Assembly (NCBI GenBank): GCA_003574885.1 | Contig: PJFC01000001.1 | Coordinates: 949,061 to 1,013,060 of the forward strand | Origin: Geobacter sp. | GTDB taxonomy: Bacteria; Desulfobacterota; Desulfuromonadia; Geobacterales; Geobacteraceae | Length of the DNA stretch: 64,000 nucleotides | Direction of reading: 5' to 3' | Part shown: piece after piece, positions 50,605 to 59,223 of the stretch | How positions within the stretch are numbered: the stretch's first letter is position 1 | How the letters are laid out: each line of letters opens with the position of its first letter | Translations under genes and position numbers: made by a program | Notes under the pieces: generated by a model | Database searches by the model: none | What the model was told of the DNA's origin: nothing | The model's input: the letters and a program-made list of their open reading frames with translations, nothing else

Positions 50605-51723
50605 ATGAAGCGAATATTAATCACCGGCGGGGCAGGTTTCATCGGCTCGCACACTGCCGATGCCTTGCTGGCAAAAGGGTTTCAGGTGCGGGTGCTCGAC
50701 TGTCTCGACCAGCAGATCCACGGGATAGAACGAAAACGCCCTGCCTACCTCGATCCGCGGGTCGAGCTTTTCATTGGAGACGTGAGGCTCCGGGGCGATG
50801 TCATCCGGGCGCTCGACGGGATCGATGCTGTCTACCATTTTGCGGCCCAGACCGGGGTGGGACAGTCGATGTACGACATTCACAGCTACTGCGACGTCAA
50901 CATCAGTGGGACTGCCATGCTTCTCGACGTCCTGGCCAACACGGAGCATCGGGTGGGAAAGATCATCCTTTCTTCTTCCCGGGCGGTTTACGGGGAAGGC
51001 ACCTACCGGTGCGATGCCTGCGGGATCGTATTCCCTCCGACACGGAGCAGGGAGCAGCTTGTGAATCACTGCTGGGAAATAGGCTGTCCAACCTGCGGCA
51101 AACCTTTGAGTCCCCTGCCGACGGACGAGGAGAAGCCTCTCTCCCCGATATCGATCTATGCCCTGACCAAGCAGGTGCAGGAGGACCTGGTGCGTACGTT
51201 CTCCTCCACCTACCGGCTGCCGAGCGTGATCCTGCGCTATTTCAATGTCTACGGGACCCGTCAGGCAATCAATAATCCCTATACCGGGATCGGCGCGATC
51301 TTTGCCAACCGTGCGCTTTCCGGACAGGACATTCATATCTACGAGGACGGCAAACCAGGCCGCGATTTCGTTAATGTCCGGGACGTTGTCCAGGCCAATG
51401 TGTGTGCCCTGGAAAACGATCGGGCGGAGAACGGCACCTTCAATGTCGGGAGTGGTGAGCGGCTCACGGTTCTCGATCTCGCGACACTGATAACGAAAAA
51501 ACTGAAGAGCCGATCGAAACTGGAGTTCAACGGCCAGTTCCGCATGGGGGACATCAGGGACTGTTACGCCGACCTGACGAAGAGCAGGGAAATCCTCGGT
51601 TACCGGCCAACGGTGACCTTTGCCGAGGGTATCGAAGAGCTGATTGCCTGGGCTCGGGGGGAAGTGCTCGAAGACAGGTTCATGGAGGCTGAATCGGCGT
51701 TGCGGACGAGGAATCTCATGTGA
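50605..51723 (+). CDS. NAD-dependent sugar epimerase/dehydratase with zinc-ribbon insertion
   Basis: A 372-residue extended SDR: TGGAGFIGSH cofactor loop, SSSRAVYGEG with catalytic Ser/Thr region, YALTKQ with Tyr and Lys. An unusual insert right after the catalytic Ser segment contains CDAC (about residue 136), HCWEIGCPTCG (about 155-165), arranged as a probable zinc ribbon. It begins after GATGAGGTG. It acts on a nucleotide sugar, but the insertion prevents a specific call. Followed by repeats and a four-helix-bundle gene. Confidence 0.88.
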   Translation: MKRILITGGAGFIGSHTADALLAKGFQVRVLDCLDQQIHGIERKRPAYLDPRVELFIGDVRLRGDVIRALDGIDAVYHFAAQTGVGQSMYDIHSYCDVNISGTAMLLDVLANTEHRVGKIILSSSRAVYGEGTYRCDACGIVFPPTRSREQLVNHCWEIGCPTCGKPLSPLPTDEEKPLSPISIYALTKQVQEDLVRTFSSTYRLPSVILRYFNVYGTRQAINNPYTGIGAIFANRALSGQDIHIYEDGKPGRDFVNVRDVVQANVCALENDRAENGTFNVGSGERLTVLDLATLITKKLKSRSKLEFNGQFRMGDIRDCYADLTKSREILGYRPTVTFAEGIEELIAWARGEVLEDRFMEAESALRTRNLM

Positions 51724-51731
51724 GTGTAATA

Positions 51732-51773
51732 GTGAAAAGTTAAAAGGGAAAGGTGAAAAGTCAAAAGTTTAAC
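51732..51773. repeat. GTGAAAA-type heptamer array, left of four-helix-bundle gene 1
   Basis: Six consecutive 7-mers: GTGAAAA, GTTAAAA, GGGAAAG, GTGAAAA, GTCAAAA, GTTTAAC. An inverted counterpart lies at 52160-52208 on the other side of the gene. Confidence 0.85.
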
Positions 51774-51794
51774 GAAAAGCCGAGAGGGATAGTT

Positions 51795-52151
51795 ATGGAT
51801 TACCGACCGCATAGGAAGCTTGATGTCTGGCACAAATCCATGGAACTTGTCTGCGAAGTATATAAAGCAACTTCGGCCTTTCCCAAAACTGAGGAATACG
51901 GCTTGAGTTCGCAGATGCGTCGGGCGGCTGTCTCTGTGCCGAGCAATCTGGCAGAGGGTGCAGCACGAAAAGGTAACAAGGAATTCAAGCAGTTCCTGAA
52001 TATCGCACAGGGCTCGCTCAGTGAACTCGACACCCAGGTCGAGCTTGCCCATATGCTCGGTTACATGGCCGGCGAAAAGCACAAGGAACTCATGGCGAAA
52101 ATGACAGAAATCTCCAAGATGCTCTATGGCTTGGCCAACGCACTGAAATAA
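51795..52151 (+). CDS. Four-helix bundle protein (S23 / intervening-sequence family)
   Basis: A 118-residue protein (MDYRPHRKLDVWHKSMELVC...) with the family pattern KLDVW, FPKTEEYGLSSQMRRAAVSV, PSNLAEGAARKGNKEFKQFL and a C-terminal helix. The start at 51795 follows GAGAGGG. Proteins of this family are encoded in 23S rRNA intervening sequences and elsewhere and resemble the Avd accessory protein of diversity-generating retroelements. It breaks a run of polysaccharide genes and is enclosed by inverted heptamer arrays. Biochemical role unknown. Confidence 0.9.
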   Translation: MDYRPHRKLDVWHKSMELVCEVYKATSAFPKTEEYGLSSQMRRAAVSVPSNLAEGAARKGNKEFKQFLNIAQGSLSELDTQVELAHMLGYMAGEKHKELMAKMTEISKMLYGLANALK

Positions 52152-52159
52152 TACGCGAT

Positions 52160-52208
52160 TTTTCACTTTTATCTTTTAATCTTTAACTTTTTACCTTTCA
52201 CTGTTCAC
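52160..52208. repeat. Inverted heptamer array, right of four-helix-bundle gene 1
   Basis: Seven consecutive 7-mers: TTTTCAC, TTTTATC, TTTTAAT, CTTTAAC, TTTTTAC, CTTTCAC, TGTTCAC, the reverse complement of the style on the left. The last unit overlaps the first operator-like palindrome at 52202. Confidence 0.85.
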
Positions 52209-52267
52209 CCCATGAACATTCCCCTTGCCACTTTCTGCTATTTCCGGTATTGTTCATTCTATGAACG
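52202..52267. promoter_or_regulatory. Two TGTTCA-N5-TGAACA palindromes at the regulator start
   Basis: TGTTCACCCCATGAACA occurs at 52202-52218 and TGTTCATTCTATGAACG at 52251-52267, 49 bp apart. The second covers the regulator's start codon. Such paired sites fit autorepression by the winged-helix protein. Confidence 0.6.
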
Positions 52268-52869
52268 ATCACAGTGACAAATCCGTCGATTCCTACCGCT
52301 CCTTTCTTCTCCTCTCCGAGATTGCCGGCGAGGAGCCCCTCTCCCAGCGAGAGCTTTCCCGCCGGGCCGGCATCGCCGTCGGCCTCGTGAATTCCTATCT
52401 GAAGAACCTGGTGGCCAAGGGGTATGTCCGGGTCAAGAACTTCCCCCGCAACCGCTACGCCTACCTCCTTACCCCGACCGGTATCGCCGAGAAAAGCCGG
52501 CTCGCTTACCAGCATCTGAGCTACTTCACCAATCTCTATACGGTTGCCCGGCAGGACTACCTGGATCTGTTCCGCCGCCTTGAGGAGTCGGGTGTTCGTG
52601 AGGTAATTTTCTGTGGAGTGGATGAGGTGGCTGAAGTGGCCTATCTGTCGCTCAGGGAAACCGGCCTTGAGCTGGCGGGGGTGATGGATGACGGTCGGCA
52701 GGGAGATCAGTTCTTTGGCGTGAAGGTTGTGTCGTTGGCCGAGGGGGTGCGCAGGGAGGGAGTCCCGGTGGTGATATCTTCACTGAAGCAGCGGGATGAA
52801 CTGATGGAGGCACTTCGCGGGCTGGGGGTGCCGAAAACAGGGATTTTCATTGCTGGCGCGACGGAGTAA
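52261..52869 (+). CDS. Winged-helix transcriptional regulator of polysaccharide locus
   Basis: A 202-residue protein from ATG 52261. Residues 10-85 form a winged HTH (SQRELSRRAGIAVGLVNSYL, KNLVAKGYVRVKNFPRNRYA). The C-terminal half (about 100-200) has a Rossmann-like pattern (VREVIFCGVDEVAEVAYLSL, ELAGVMDDG, VPVVISSL) reminiscent of nucleotide or CoA-binding domains. It likely senses a sugar nucleotide or related metabolite and controls the following rfb genes and itself. No clear Shine-Dalgarno; the operator overlaps the start. Confidence 0.8.
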   Translation: MNDHSDKSVDSYRSFLLLSEIAGEEPLSQRELSRRAGIAVGLVNSYLKNLVAKGYVRVKNFPRNRYAYLLTPTGIAEKSRLAYQHLSYFTNLYTVARQDYLDLFRRLEESGVREVIFCGVDEVAEVAYLSLRETGLELAGVMDDGRQGDQFFGVKVVSLAEGVRREGVPVVISSLKQRDELMEALRGLGVPKTGIFIAGATE

Positions 52870-52973
52870 CCATAAAAAGATTTAGCCTTACTCGGCGTTG
52901 AATGTTTTTGCAGGTAAACAAGGCGGAGAACATATCCCTTTTCGCTGATAATACGGTATTCCAGGGAGGTTGC

Positions 52974-53741
52974 ATGAAAGTTGTCATACTTGCCGGTGGT
53001 CTTGGCACACGACTCAGTGAAGAGACGGTGGTGCGGCCGAAGCCGATGGTGGAGATTGGCGGCAGGCCGATTCTCTGGCACATCATGAAGATCTATTCCC
53101 ATTACGGCTTCAATGACTTTGTTATCTGTCTTGGCTTCAAGGGGTATATGATCAAGGAGTACTTTTCCAACTACTTCCTCCACATGAGCGATGTCACCTT
53201 CGACATGACGACCAACAGCATGGAGGTGCATCAGAAGAACGTGGAACCCTGGCGGGTGACCCTGGTGGATACGGGTGCCGAGTCCATGACTGGCGGCCGG
53301 GTGAAGCGTGTTGCGCCCTATATTGACGGTACCTTCATGCTCACCTACGGCGACGGGGTAGCCAACGTCAATATCGACGAACTGGTGCGTTACCACAAAA
53401 GCCACGGCAGGTCTGCCACGGTGACCTCTACCCAGCCTTCCGGCCGCTTCGGTGCCCTGAATATGACGGAAGACGGCACGATACATTCTTTCCAGGAAAA
53501 ACCTGCAGGAGATGGTTCCTGGATCAACGGCGGTTTCTTTGTGCTTGAGCCGTCCGTGATTGAACGAATTGCCGGGGATGGGACAATTTTCGAGAAAGAG
53601 CCACTGGAAGGTCTTGCCCGTGACGGCCAGTTGATGGCGTACAAGCATGCCGGCTTCTGGCAGCCGATGGATACCCTGCGAGACAAAAATCACCTGGAAG
53701 AACTCTGGAATAGCGGACGGGCGCCGTGGAAGCTTTGGTGA
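52974..53741 (+). CDS. rfbF: Glucose-1-phosphate cytidylyltransferase
   Basis: A 255-residue nucleotidyltransferase starting at ATG 52974 after GGGAGG. Motifs: [50 protein letters not shown], and [12 protein letters not shown], matching RfbF. Makes CDP-glucose, the precursor of CDP-3,6-dideoxyhexoses. rfbG and rfbH follow, separated only by a four-helix-bundle gene. Confidence 0.97.
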   Translation: MKVVILAGGLGTRLSEETVVRPKPMVEIGGRPILWHIMKIYSHYGFNDFVICLGFKGYMIKEYFSNYFLHMSDVTFDMTTNSMEVHQKNVEPWRVTLVDTGAESMTGGRVKRVAPYIDGTFMLTYGDGVANVNIDELVRYHKSHGRSATVTSTQPSGRFGALNMTEDGTIHSFQEKPAGDGSWINGGFFVLEPSVIERIAGDGTIFEKEPLEGLARDGQLMAYKHAGFWQPMDTLRDKNHLEELWNSGRAPWKLW

Positions 53742-53786
53742 AAAGTGAATGGTGAGGCGTTGAAATGTTGAAAGTTGAAGGGGTGA
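53738..53786. repeat. GTTGAAA-type heptamer array, left of four-helix-bundle gene 2
   Basis: Seven 7-mers: GTGAAAA, GTGAATG, GTGAGGC, GTTGAAA, TGTTGAA, AGTTGAA, GGGGTGA. The array includes the rfbF stop codon and the AGGGG that serves as ribosome site for the next gene. Inverted counterparts follow that gene at 54167-54196. Confidence 0.8.
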
Positions 53787-53789
53787 ATT

Positions 53790-54167
53790 TTGAAAACGTA
53801 CCTGTTTCCCCATGAAAAGCTAAAAGTATGGCAGCTTGCCAAGGCATTCGCAAAGCAGGTATATGAAGTGACCGCAAGCTATCCAACTGCAGAACGCTAT
53901 GCTCTTGTTGATCAATTACGCAGGGCGGCTGTATCGGTTATGTCGAATCTGGCCGAAGGATCTGGACGTACTGGCTCCCGAGATCAGGCACACTTTTCAC
54001 AGCTGTCATACGGATCCTTGATGGAAACTGATGCACAGCTGCAACTATCGGTAGAACTCGGTTATCTGTCTGAAACGTCCTATCTCGCATTGCGTGACAC
54101 AATTCAGCAGCTATCTTCAGCGATTAGTGGATTACGAGCCGCGCAGACGCAGAAAGCAAACGCATGA
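53790..54167 (+). CDS. Four-helix bundle protein (S23 / intervening-sequence family), second copy
   Basis: A 125-residue paralog of the gene at 51795, starting with TTG at 53790 after AAGGGG (sequence contributed by the repeat). It shares the family pattern: HEKLKVWQLAKAFAKQVYEV, ALVDQLRRAAVSVMSNLAEG and SYGSLMETDAQLQLSVELGY. Its stop overlaps the rfbG start (ATGA). It lies inside the CDP-sugar operon between rfbF and rfbG, which rarely have anything between them, indicating insertion of a gene unit together with its flanking repeats. Confidence 0.9.
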   Translation: MKTYLFPHEKLKVWQLAKAFAKQVYEVTASYPTAERYALVDQLRRAAVSVMSNLAEGSGRTGSRDQAHFSQLSYGSLMETDAQLQLSVELGYLSETSYLALRDTIQQLSSAISGLRAAQTQKANA

Positions 54168-55279
54168 TCAACAATTCAACTTTTCAACTTTTCAACAAAG
54201 ATTTTTTTGCAGGCAAAAAAATCTTTCTCACCGGCCACACCGGCTTTAAGGGTAGCTGGCTCACTCTGTGGCTGCTCAAGCTTGGTGCCGAGGTATACGG
54301 GTATGCTCTGCAACCTCCAACCACCCCCAGCTTGTTCAATCTGCTGGGCTTCAACTCTTCAACGCCTCAACTCTTCAACCGGTTTGCCGATGTGCGGGAT
54401 CTGCAACGCCTCACCGACGAAATGGTGAAGGCTGCTCCCGAGATCGTTATCCACATGGCGGCCCAGCCGCTGGTGCGGGACTCGTACAAGATTCCGGTGG
54501 AGACCTATGCGGTCAACGTCATGGGGACGGTCAATCTGCTGGAGGCGGTGCGCGCCTGCCCGAGCGTCCGGGCGGTGGTCAACGTCACCACCGACAAGGT
54601 CTACGAAAACCGGGAATGGGTGTGGGGCTACCGGGAAAACGAGCCCTTTGGCGGCTACGACCCCTATTCCAACAGCAAGGGGTGCTCCGAGCTAGTCACT
54701 GCAGCCTACCGCTCCTCATATTTTGCCACGCAACAATTCAACAGTTCAACGATTCAACGCCACGGCGCGGCCGTGGCCACCGCCCGCGCCGGCAACGTCA
54801 TTGGCGGCGGCGACTGGGCCACCGACCGGCTGATCCCCGACGTTCTCCGCGCCATTCTGGCTGGAGAGCCGGTGCGGATTCGCAATCCCCATGCCATCCG
54901 TCCCTGGCAGCACGTGCTGGAGCCCCTTTCCGGTTACCTGATTCTGGCGCAGCGGTTGTACGAGGAGGGTGCGCGGTACGGGGAAGGGTGGAACTTCGGC
55001 CCCGACGAGAAAGATGCCCGGCCGGTGGAGTGGCTGGTGAAACGCCTCTGCGAGCGATGGGAAGAGGGGGCGGCCTACGAGCTCGACCAAGGTGAGCATC
55101 CCCACGAGGCCCACTACCTGAAGCTCGACTGCTCCAAGGCCAGGGCGGAACTGGGGTGGCAGCCCCGCTGGAGCCTTGAGGCGGCGCTTGAGAGCATCGT
55201 GGCGTGGACGAAGATGTTTCGCGATGGCGGCGATCTGCGGGGCGCCTGTCTTGCGCAAATAAGAGCTTATGAGGGGTGA
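54164..55279 (+). CDS. rfbG: CDP-glucose 4,6-dehydratase
   Basis: A 371-residue extended SDR: FLTGHTGFKGSWLTLWLLKL, MAAQPLVRDSY, TTDKVYENREW, YDPYSNSKG and ARAGNVIGGGDWA. Converts CDP-glucose to CDP-4-keto-6-deoxyglucose. The gene carries TTCAAC-type repeats in frame: at the 5' end (NNSTFQLFN), at 54350-54379 (GFNSSTPQLFN) and at 54731-54758 (QQFNSSTIQ), with core motifs undisturbed. The ATG overlaps the previous stop. Confidence 0.95.
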   Translation: MINNSTFQLFNKDFFAGKKIFLTGHTGFKGSWLTLWLLKLGAEVYGYALQPPTTPSLFNLLGFNSSTPQLFNRFADVRDLQRLTDEMVKAAPEIVIHMAAQPLVRDSYKIPVETYAVNVMGTVNLLEAVRACPSVRAVVNVTTDKVYENREWVWGYRENEPFGGYDPYSNSKGCSELVTAAYRSSYFATQQFNSSTIQRHGAAVATARAGNVIGGGDWATDRLIPDVLRAILAGEPVRIRNPHAIRPWQHVLEPLSGYLILAQRLYEEGARYGEGWNFGPDEKDARPVEWLVKRLCERWEEGAAYELDQGEHPHEAHYLKLDCSKARAELGWQPRWSLEAALESIVAWTKMFRDGGDLRGACLAQIRAYEG

Positions 55280-55281
55280 GG

Positions 55282-55409
55282 CGTTGAAAAGTTGAAAGGT
55301 TGAAGGTTGAAGGTTCAATAATTCAACATTTCAACTTTCAACCCTTCAACGGTTTATGACGGTTCAATAATTCAACATTTCAACTTTCAACTCTTTAGCG
55401 GTTTATTAA
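55282..55409. repeat. GTTGAA/TTCAAC repeat block between rfbG and rfbH
   Basis: A run of GTTGAAA/GTTGAAG units (55282-55312) is followed by inverted TTCAAC units, making a long hairpin. A 49-bp direct duplication beginning GGTTCAATAATTCAACATTT lies at 55312-55360 and 55361-55409. No coding capacity. Confidence 0.9.
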
Positions 55410-55422
55410 AAAGGAGCTTGAC

Positions 55423-56868
55423 GTGGAAGGTGGGAGAGAGACGGAGCAGGAACTGAGGGATGCGGCGATCAAAGCTGCACTGGACTATTACGAGTTCCGG
55501 CACAAGCCGAAAAAGCCTTTTGTCCCCGGTGATCGTATCCCTTATGCAGGCCGGGTCTTTGATGAGAGGGAAATTGCCAGTCTGATCGACGCGTCGCTGG
55601 ATTTCTGGCTTACGACCGGTCGCTATGCTGAGCGGTTTGAAAAGGAGTTTGCCGCGTTCCTTGGGGTGCAGCACTGCTCCCTGGTCAACTCGGGCTCATC
55701 GGCCAACCTGCTTGCTTTTATGGCCTTGACGTCACCCAAACTGGGGGACAGACGCATTCACCCTGGCGATGAAGTCATTACCGTCGCTGCCGGGTTTCCG
55801 ACCACAGTTGCACCGATTATCCAATACGGCGCGGTGCCGGTGTTTGTTGATGTCTCTCTTCCCACCTACAACATCGATGTCACCCAACTGGAGGCAGCCC
55901 TTTCATCTCGCACCAAAGCAGTCATGGCTGCCCACACCCTGGGCAACCCGTTTGACCTGGCTGCTGTCAAGGCCTTCTGCGACCGGAACAACCTCTGGCT
56001 GATCGAAGACAATTGCGACTCCCTGGGCTCTCGCTACAAGTTCAACGATGTATCTTCAACTTCTCAACTTTCAACTGTCAACGAGTTCCAGTACACTGGA
56101 ACGTTCGGCCACATCGGCACCTCCAGCTTCTACCCCCCCCATCATATGACCATGGGAGAAGGTGGTGCGGTCTACACGAATAGCGTTGAACTGAAAAGAA
56201 TCGTCGAATCGTTACGGGACTGGGGGCGCGACTGCTGGTGCCCGTCTGGCAAGGACAATACCTGCGGCAACCGGTTCGGCCAGCAGTTCGGCGAACTCCC
56301 CTTCGGCTATGACCACAAGTACGTCTATTCCCATTTCGGCTATAACCTGAAGGTGACCGACATGCAGGCGGCCATCGGCTGTGCCCAGCTGGAGAAGCTT
56401 CCCGGCTTTATCGAGGCCAGGAAAAAGAACTGGCAGCTGTTGCGCGATGGCCTGGCCGGTCTGGAGGATCGCCTGATCCTGCCGGAGGCAACTGAAAACT
56501 CCGATCCCTCCTGGTTCGGCTTCCTGCTAACCGTGCGGGAAGGATCACGGCTCAGCCGCGAGCGGTTGGTGCATCACCTGGAAGGGAAGGGAATCCAGAC
56601 CCGGATGCTCTTTGCCGGCAACCTGATCAAGCACCCCTGTTTTGATGAAATGCGAGCAACCGGTAAAGGCTTCAGGGTTGTGCCCAATTCAAATGTTGAA
56701 AAGTTGAAAGTTGAAGGTTCAACTTCTCAACTTCTCAACTCTTCAACCGCCTTACCCGTCACCGACAGGATCATGCGCGATACTTTCTGGGTGGGGGTCT
56801 ATCCGGGGATGACGGAGGAGATGGTGGGGTACGTAGTGGAGCAGGTTACGGGGGTGGCCAGGGGATGA
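55423..56868 (+). CDS. rfbH: CDP-4-keto-6-deoxyglucose-3-dehydrase (E1)
   Basis: A 481-residue PMP/[2Fe-2S] enzyme, GTG start after AAAGGAGC. It shows the diagnostic change of the PLP lysine to His ([19 protein letters not shown]) and a Cys cluster [11 protein letters not shown]. It removes the 3-hydroxyl of the CDP-sugar with a reductase. It is longer than usual (about 437) because of two in-frame repeat intrusions: at 56041-56085 ([12 protein letters not shown]) and 56686-56746 ([19 protein letters not shown]). Both fall in loops, leaving conserved blocks intact. Confidence 0.95.
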   Translation: MEGGRETEQELRDAAIKAALDYYEFRHKPKKPFVPGDRIPYAGRVFDEREIASLIDASLDFWLTTGRYAERFEKEFAAFLGVQHCSLVNSGSSANLLAFMALTSPKLGDRRIHPGDEVITVAAGFPTTVAPIIQYGAVPVFVDVSLPTYNIDVTQLEAALSSRTKAVMAAHTLGNPFDLAAVKAFCDRNNLWLIEDNCDSLGSRYKFNDVSSTSQLSTVNEFQYTGTFGHIGTSSFYPPHHMTMGEGGAVYTNSVELKRIVESLRDWGRDCWCPSGKDNTCGNRFGQQFGELPFGYDHKYVYSHFGYNLKVTDMQAAIGCAQLEKLPGFIEARKKNWQLLRDGLAGLEDRLILPEATENSDPSWFGFLLTVREGSRLSRERLVHHLEGKGIQTRMLFAGNLIKHPCFDEMRATGKGFRVVPNSNVEKLKVEGSTSQLLNSSTALPVTDRIMRDTFWVGVYPGMTEEMVGYVVEQVTGVARG

Positions 56869-57776
56869 GAGCACTGGTGACCGGGGCGACCGGGTTTGTC
56901 GGATCACATCTTGCTCAGTGCCTAGTCGCAGGTGGGTGGAAAGTTCATCTCATCGTTCGGCCAGAGTCAGACCTTCTGCCGTTAAATAATATCTCAGGCG
57001 TAGTGACATTTCATCAACATGATGGTTCTACCGAAGGGATGCAGCAAATTGTAACTCAGGCTAAACCTGATGTGGTTTTCCACCTTGCTTCACTTGCTTT
57101 AGTGCAGCATCAGGTTAAGGATATTGAACCCTTGATTAGCAGTAATATTTTGTTTGCCACGCAACTCGCGGAAGCGATGACGGCTTGCGGCGTTTCCCGT
57201 TTGGTCAATACGGGCACTTACTGGCAGCACTTTGAGAGTCGGGGATACTGCCCGGTAAATCTCTATTCGGCAACAAAACAGGCGTTTGAGTCGATTTTGC
57301 AATTTTATCTTGAGACGACACCTCTCAAAGTTATAACCCTGAAACTCTTTGACACATATGGACCTGGGGACCCTCGCCCCAAGCTGTTCACCCTGTTGCG
57401 CAAGGCTGCTGCAGAACAAATAACTTTGGCCATGTCTCCAGGCGAGCAACTGATCGACCTAGTATACATCGACGACGTTACAGATGCTTTTCTTGTGGCT
57501 GCTGATCGACTCCTTGCGGAAGTAGTTGAGGGGCATGAAGAGTATGCGGTTACGTCCGGCAGACCAATTGAGCTAAAGGAGTTGGTTGAGATATACGGAC
57601 GAGTGATGAGCAAGGTGATTCCCATTTGTTGGGGAGGGAGGCCTTACCGACTGCGAGAGGTTATGGTTCCTTGGAACAGAGGGATGGTCTTGCCTGGCTG
57701 GTTGCCAAAGGTTGGTTTGGAGGAAGGGATTCGTCGGATGGAGAATTTTCCGCCAAAATGTTTACTACAGACTTAA
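56865..57776 (+). CDS. NAD-dependent sugar reductase/epimerase (CDP-abequose/paratose synthase-like)
   Basis: A 303-residue extended SDR ([49 protein letters not shown]). The start overlaps rfbH by 4 bp (ATGA). It most likely performs the final 4-keto reduction giving CDP-abequose or CDP-paratose, as RfbJ/RfbS do after RfbH. The sequence alone does not tell which. Slightly AT-richer than rfbH. Confidence 0.8.
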   Translation: MRALVTGATGFVGSHLAQCLVAGGWKVHLIVRPESDLLPLNNISGVVTFHQHDGSTEGMQQIVTQAKPDVVFHLASLALVQHQVKDIEPLISSNILFATQLAEAMTACGVSRLVNTGTYWQHFESRGYCPVNLYSATKQAFESILQFYLETTPLKVITLKLFDTYGPGDPRPKLFTLLRKAAAEQITLAMSPGEQLIDLVYIDDVTDAFLVAADRLLAEVVEGHEEYAVTSGRPIELKELVEIYGRVMSKVIPICWGGRPYRLREVMVPWNRGMVLPGWLPKVGLEEGIRRMENFPPKCLLQT

Positions 57777-57809
57777 AGGATACACTCATCGTGCTGGTAG
57801 ACGAGGGGG

Positions 57810-59219
57810 ATGACCAACGCGAGGCAAACTACTCAATTGATGGACTATATAATTAAATTATTGCGGTTTTTCGGTTTTAACCGCGCCATTGGTTATGGTG
57901 TGCTGGCACGGGCGTGGAGTTTCATTTCCGGTCCGGTCACGATACTGATAATCGCCAACCGTTTTTCCAAGGAACAGCAAGGGTTCTACTACACCATCGG
58001 TAGCCTGCTTGCGTTGCAGGTATTCTTTGAACTTGGTCTGGTAACTGTATTGGCCCAGTTTGCCAGCCACGAGTTCGCCCACCTGACGTGGGGCGAGAAG
58101 GGGCGGATAGAGGGAGATCCGGTTGCTCGTGAGCGCCTGCTTGATCTTCTCTGCAAGGCGACTGCGTGGTTCGGTATTGCCGCGTTGCTGCTCACTGTTG
58201 TGCTTATTCCTGCAGGGCTCTACTTCCTTGGTCAACAACATTGGGTAGTGACTGATTTTTCGTGGCGACTTCCCTGGATTCTGGCTGTGTGCGGGACAGC
58301 TGTTAATCTGCTGATTGTTCCGTTTTTTGCCATAGTCATGGGAAGTGGCGATGTAGTTACTGTCAATCACCGCGAGATGATGGGGGCTGTTATTAGTTCA
58401 CTTATTGCCTGGACAGTCATTGGTCTCCGTGGCGGGTTATTCGCTGCTTTTGCCATTACTACTGGCAGCATCATCGTATCCTGTACATATCTTATAAAAG
58501 AAAAGCCGGAGCTGTTGAAACTTGCGTGGCAAGGTGTTTTTGGGCATAGTAGCCATACAGCTAGAAAAGCGACAATTTCATGGTGGGGCGATGTCTGGCC
58601 AATGCAGTGGAAGATTGCTCTTTCTTGGGTGTCGGGATACTTTATGTTTCAGCTATTTAACCCCGTACTATTTCACTATCATGGTTCGGTTGTAGCAGGG
58701 CAGATGGGGATGACGCTCAGTGTTTCCAATGCATTGCTTGCTGGGTGTGCGACTTGGGTAAATTCAAGGACACCCGAGTTTGGTAAGTTGATTGCGTACC
58801 ACGAATGGGAAAAGCTAGACAGTTTATTTTATCGGGTATTAATACAATCAGTAGGTGTCGCTGTTGCAGGGGCGTTGGTTGGTTGGGGAATTATCTCATA
58901 TCTGCAGGAGTATTCTCAGATTGGAAAGCGATTTATCCCAGCAAATTATGCGGGACTGCTCTTTGGCGCAGTCTGTGTCCACAGTGTGACAAATGCGCTT
59001 GCCTGTTATCTGCGAGCTCATAAAAAAGAGCCTTTAATGTGGCTTTCAATCGCGAGTGCCGTCTTGCAAGGAACGGCTGCATGGCTTCTCGGAAAGAAAT
59101 ATGCAAGTGGAGGAGTTACCGCTGGTTTTTTTTGTATCAATCTTTTTTTTACCTTGCCAATTGCTTACTTTATCTGGCTAAGATGCCGCAAAGTATGGCA
59201 CAGCAATCAGTTTAGGTGA
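57810..59219 (+). CDS. Wzx-type O-antigen flippase
   Basis: A 469-residue polytopic membrane protein with 12-14 predicted helices (FISGPVTILIIANRFSKEQQ, FYYTIGSLLALQVFFELGLV, TVLAQFASHEFAHL). Family fit is polysaccharide transporter/MATE-like flippase. ATG 57810 is given as the start; ATG 57840 (MDYIIKLLRF) is equally plausible. It should move lipid-linked repeat units across the inner membrane. Central position between dideoxyhexose and glycosyltransferase genes supports this. Confidence 0.8.
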   Translation: MTNARQTTQLMDYIIKLLRFFGFNRAIGYGVLARAWSFISGPVTILIIANRFSKEQQGFYYTIGSLLALQVFFELGLVTVLAQFASHEFAHLTWGEKGRIEGDPVARERLLDLLCKATAWFGIAALLLTVVLIPAGLYFLGQQHWVVTDFSWRLPWILAVCGTAVNLLIVPFFAIVMGSGDVVTVNHREMMGAVISSLIAWTVIGLRGGLFAAFAITTGSIIVSCTYLIKEKPELLKLAWQGVFGHSSHTARKATISWWGDVWPMQWKIALSWVSGYFMFQLFNPVLFHYHGSVVAGQMGMTLSVSNALLAGCATWVNSRTPEFGKLIAYHEWEKLDSLFYRVLIQSVGVAVAGALVGWGIISYLQEYSQIGKRFIPANYAGLLFGAVCVHSVTNALACYLRAHKKEPLMWLSIASAVLQGTAAWLLGKKYASGGVTAGFFCINLFFTLPIAYFIWLRCRKVWHSNQFR

Positions 59220-59223
59220 TAAA

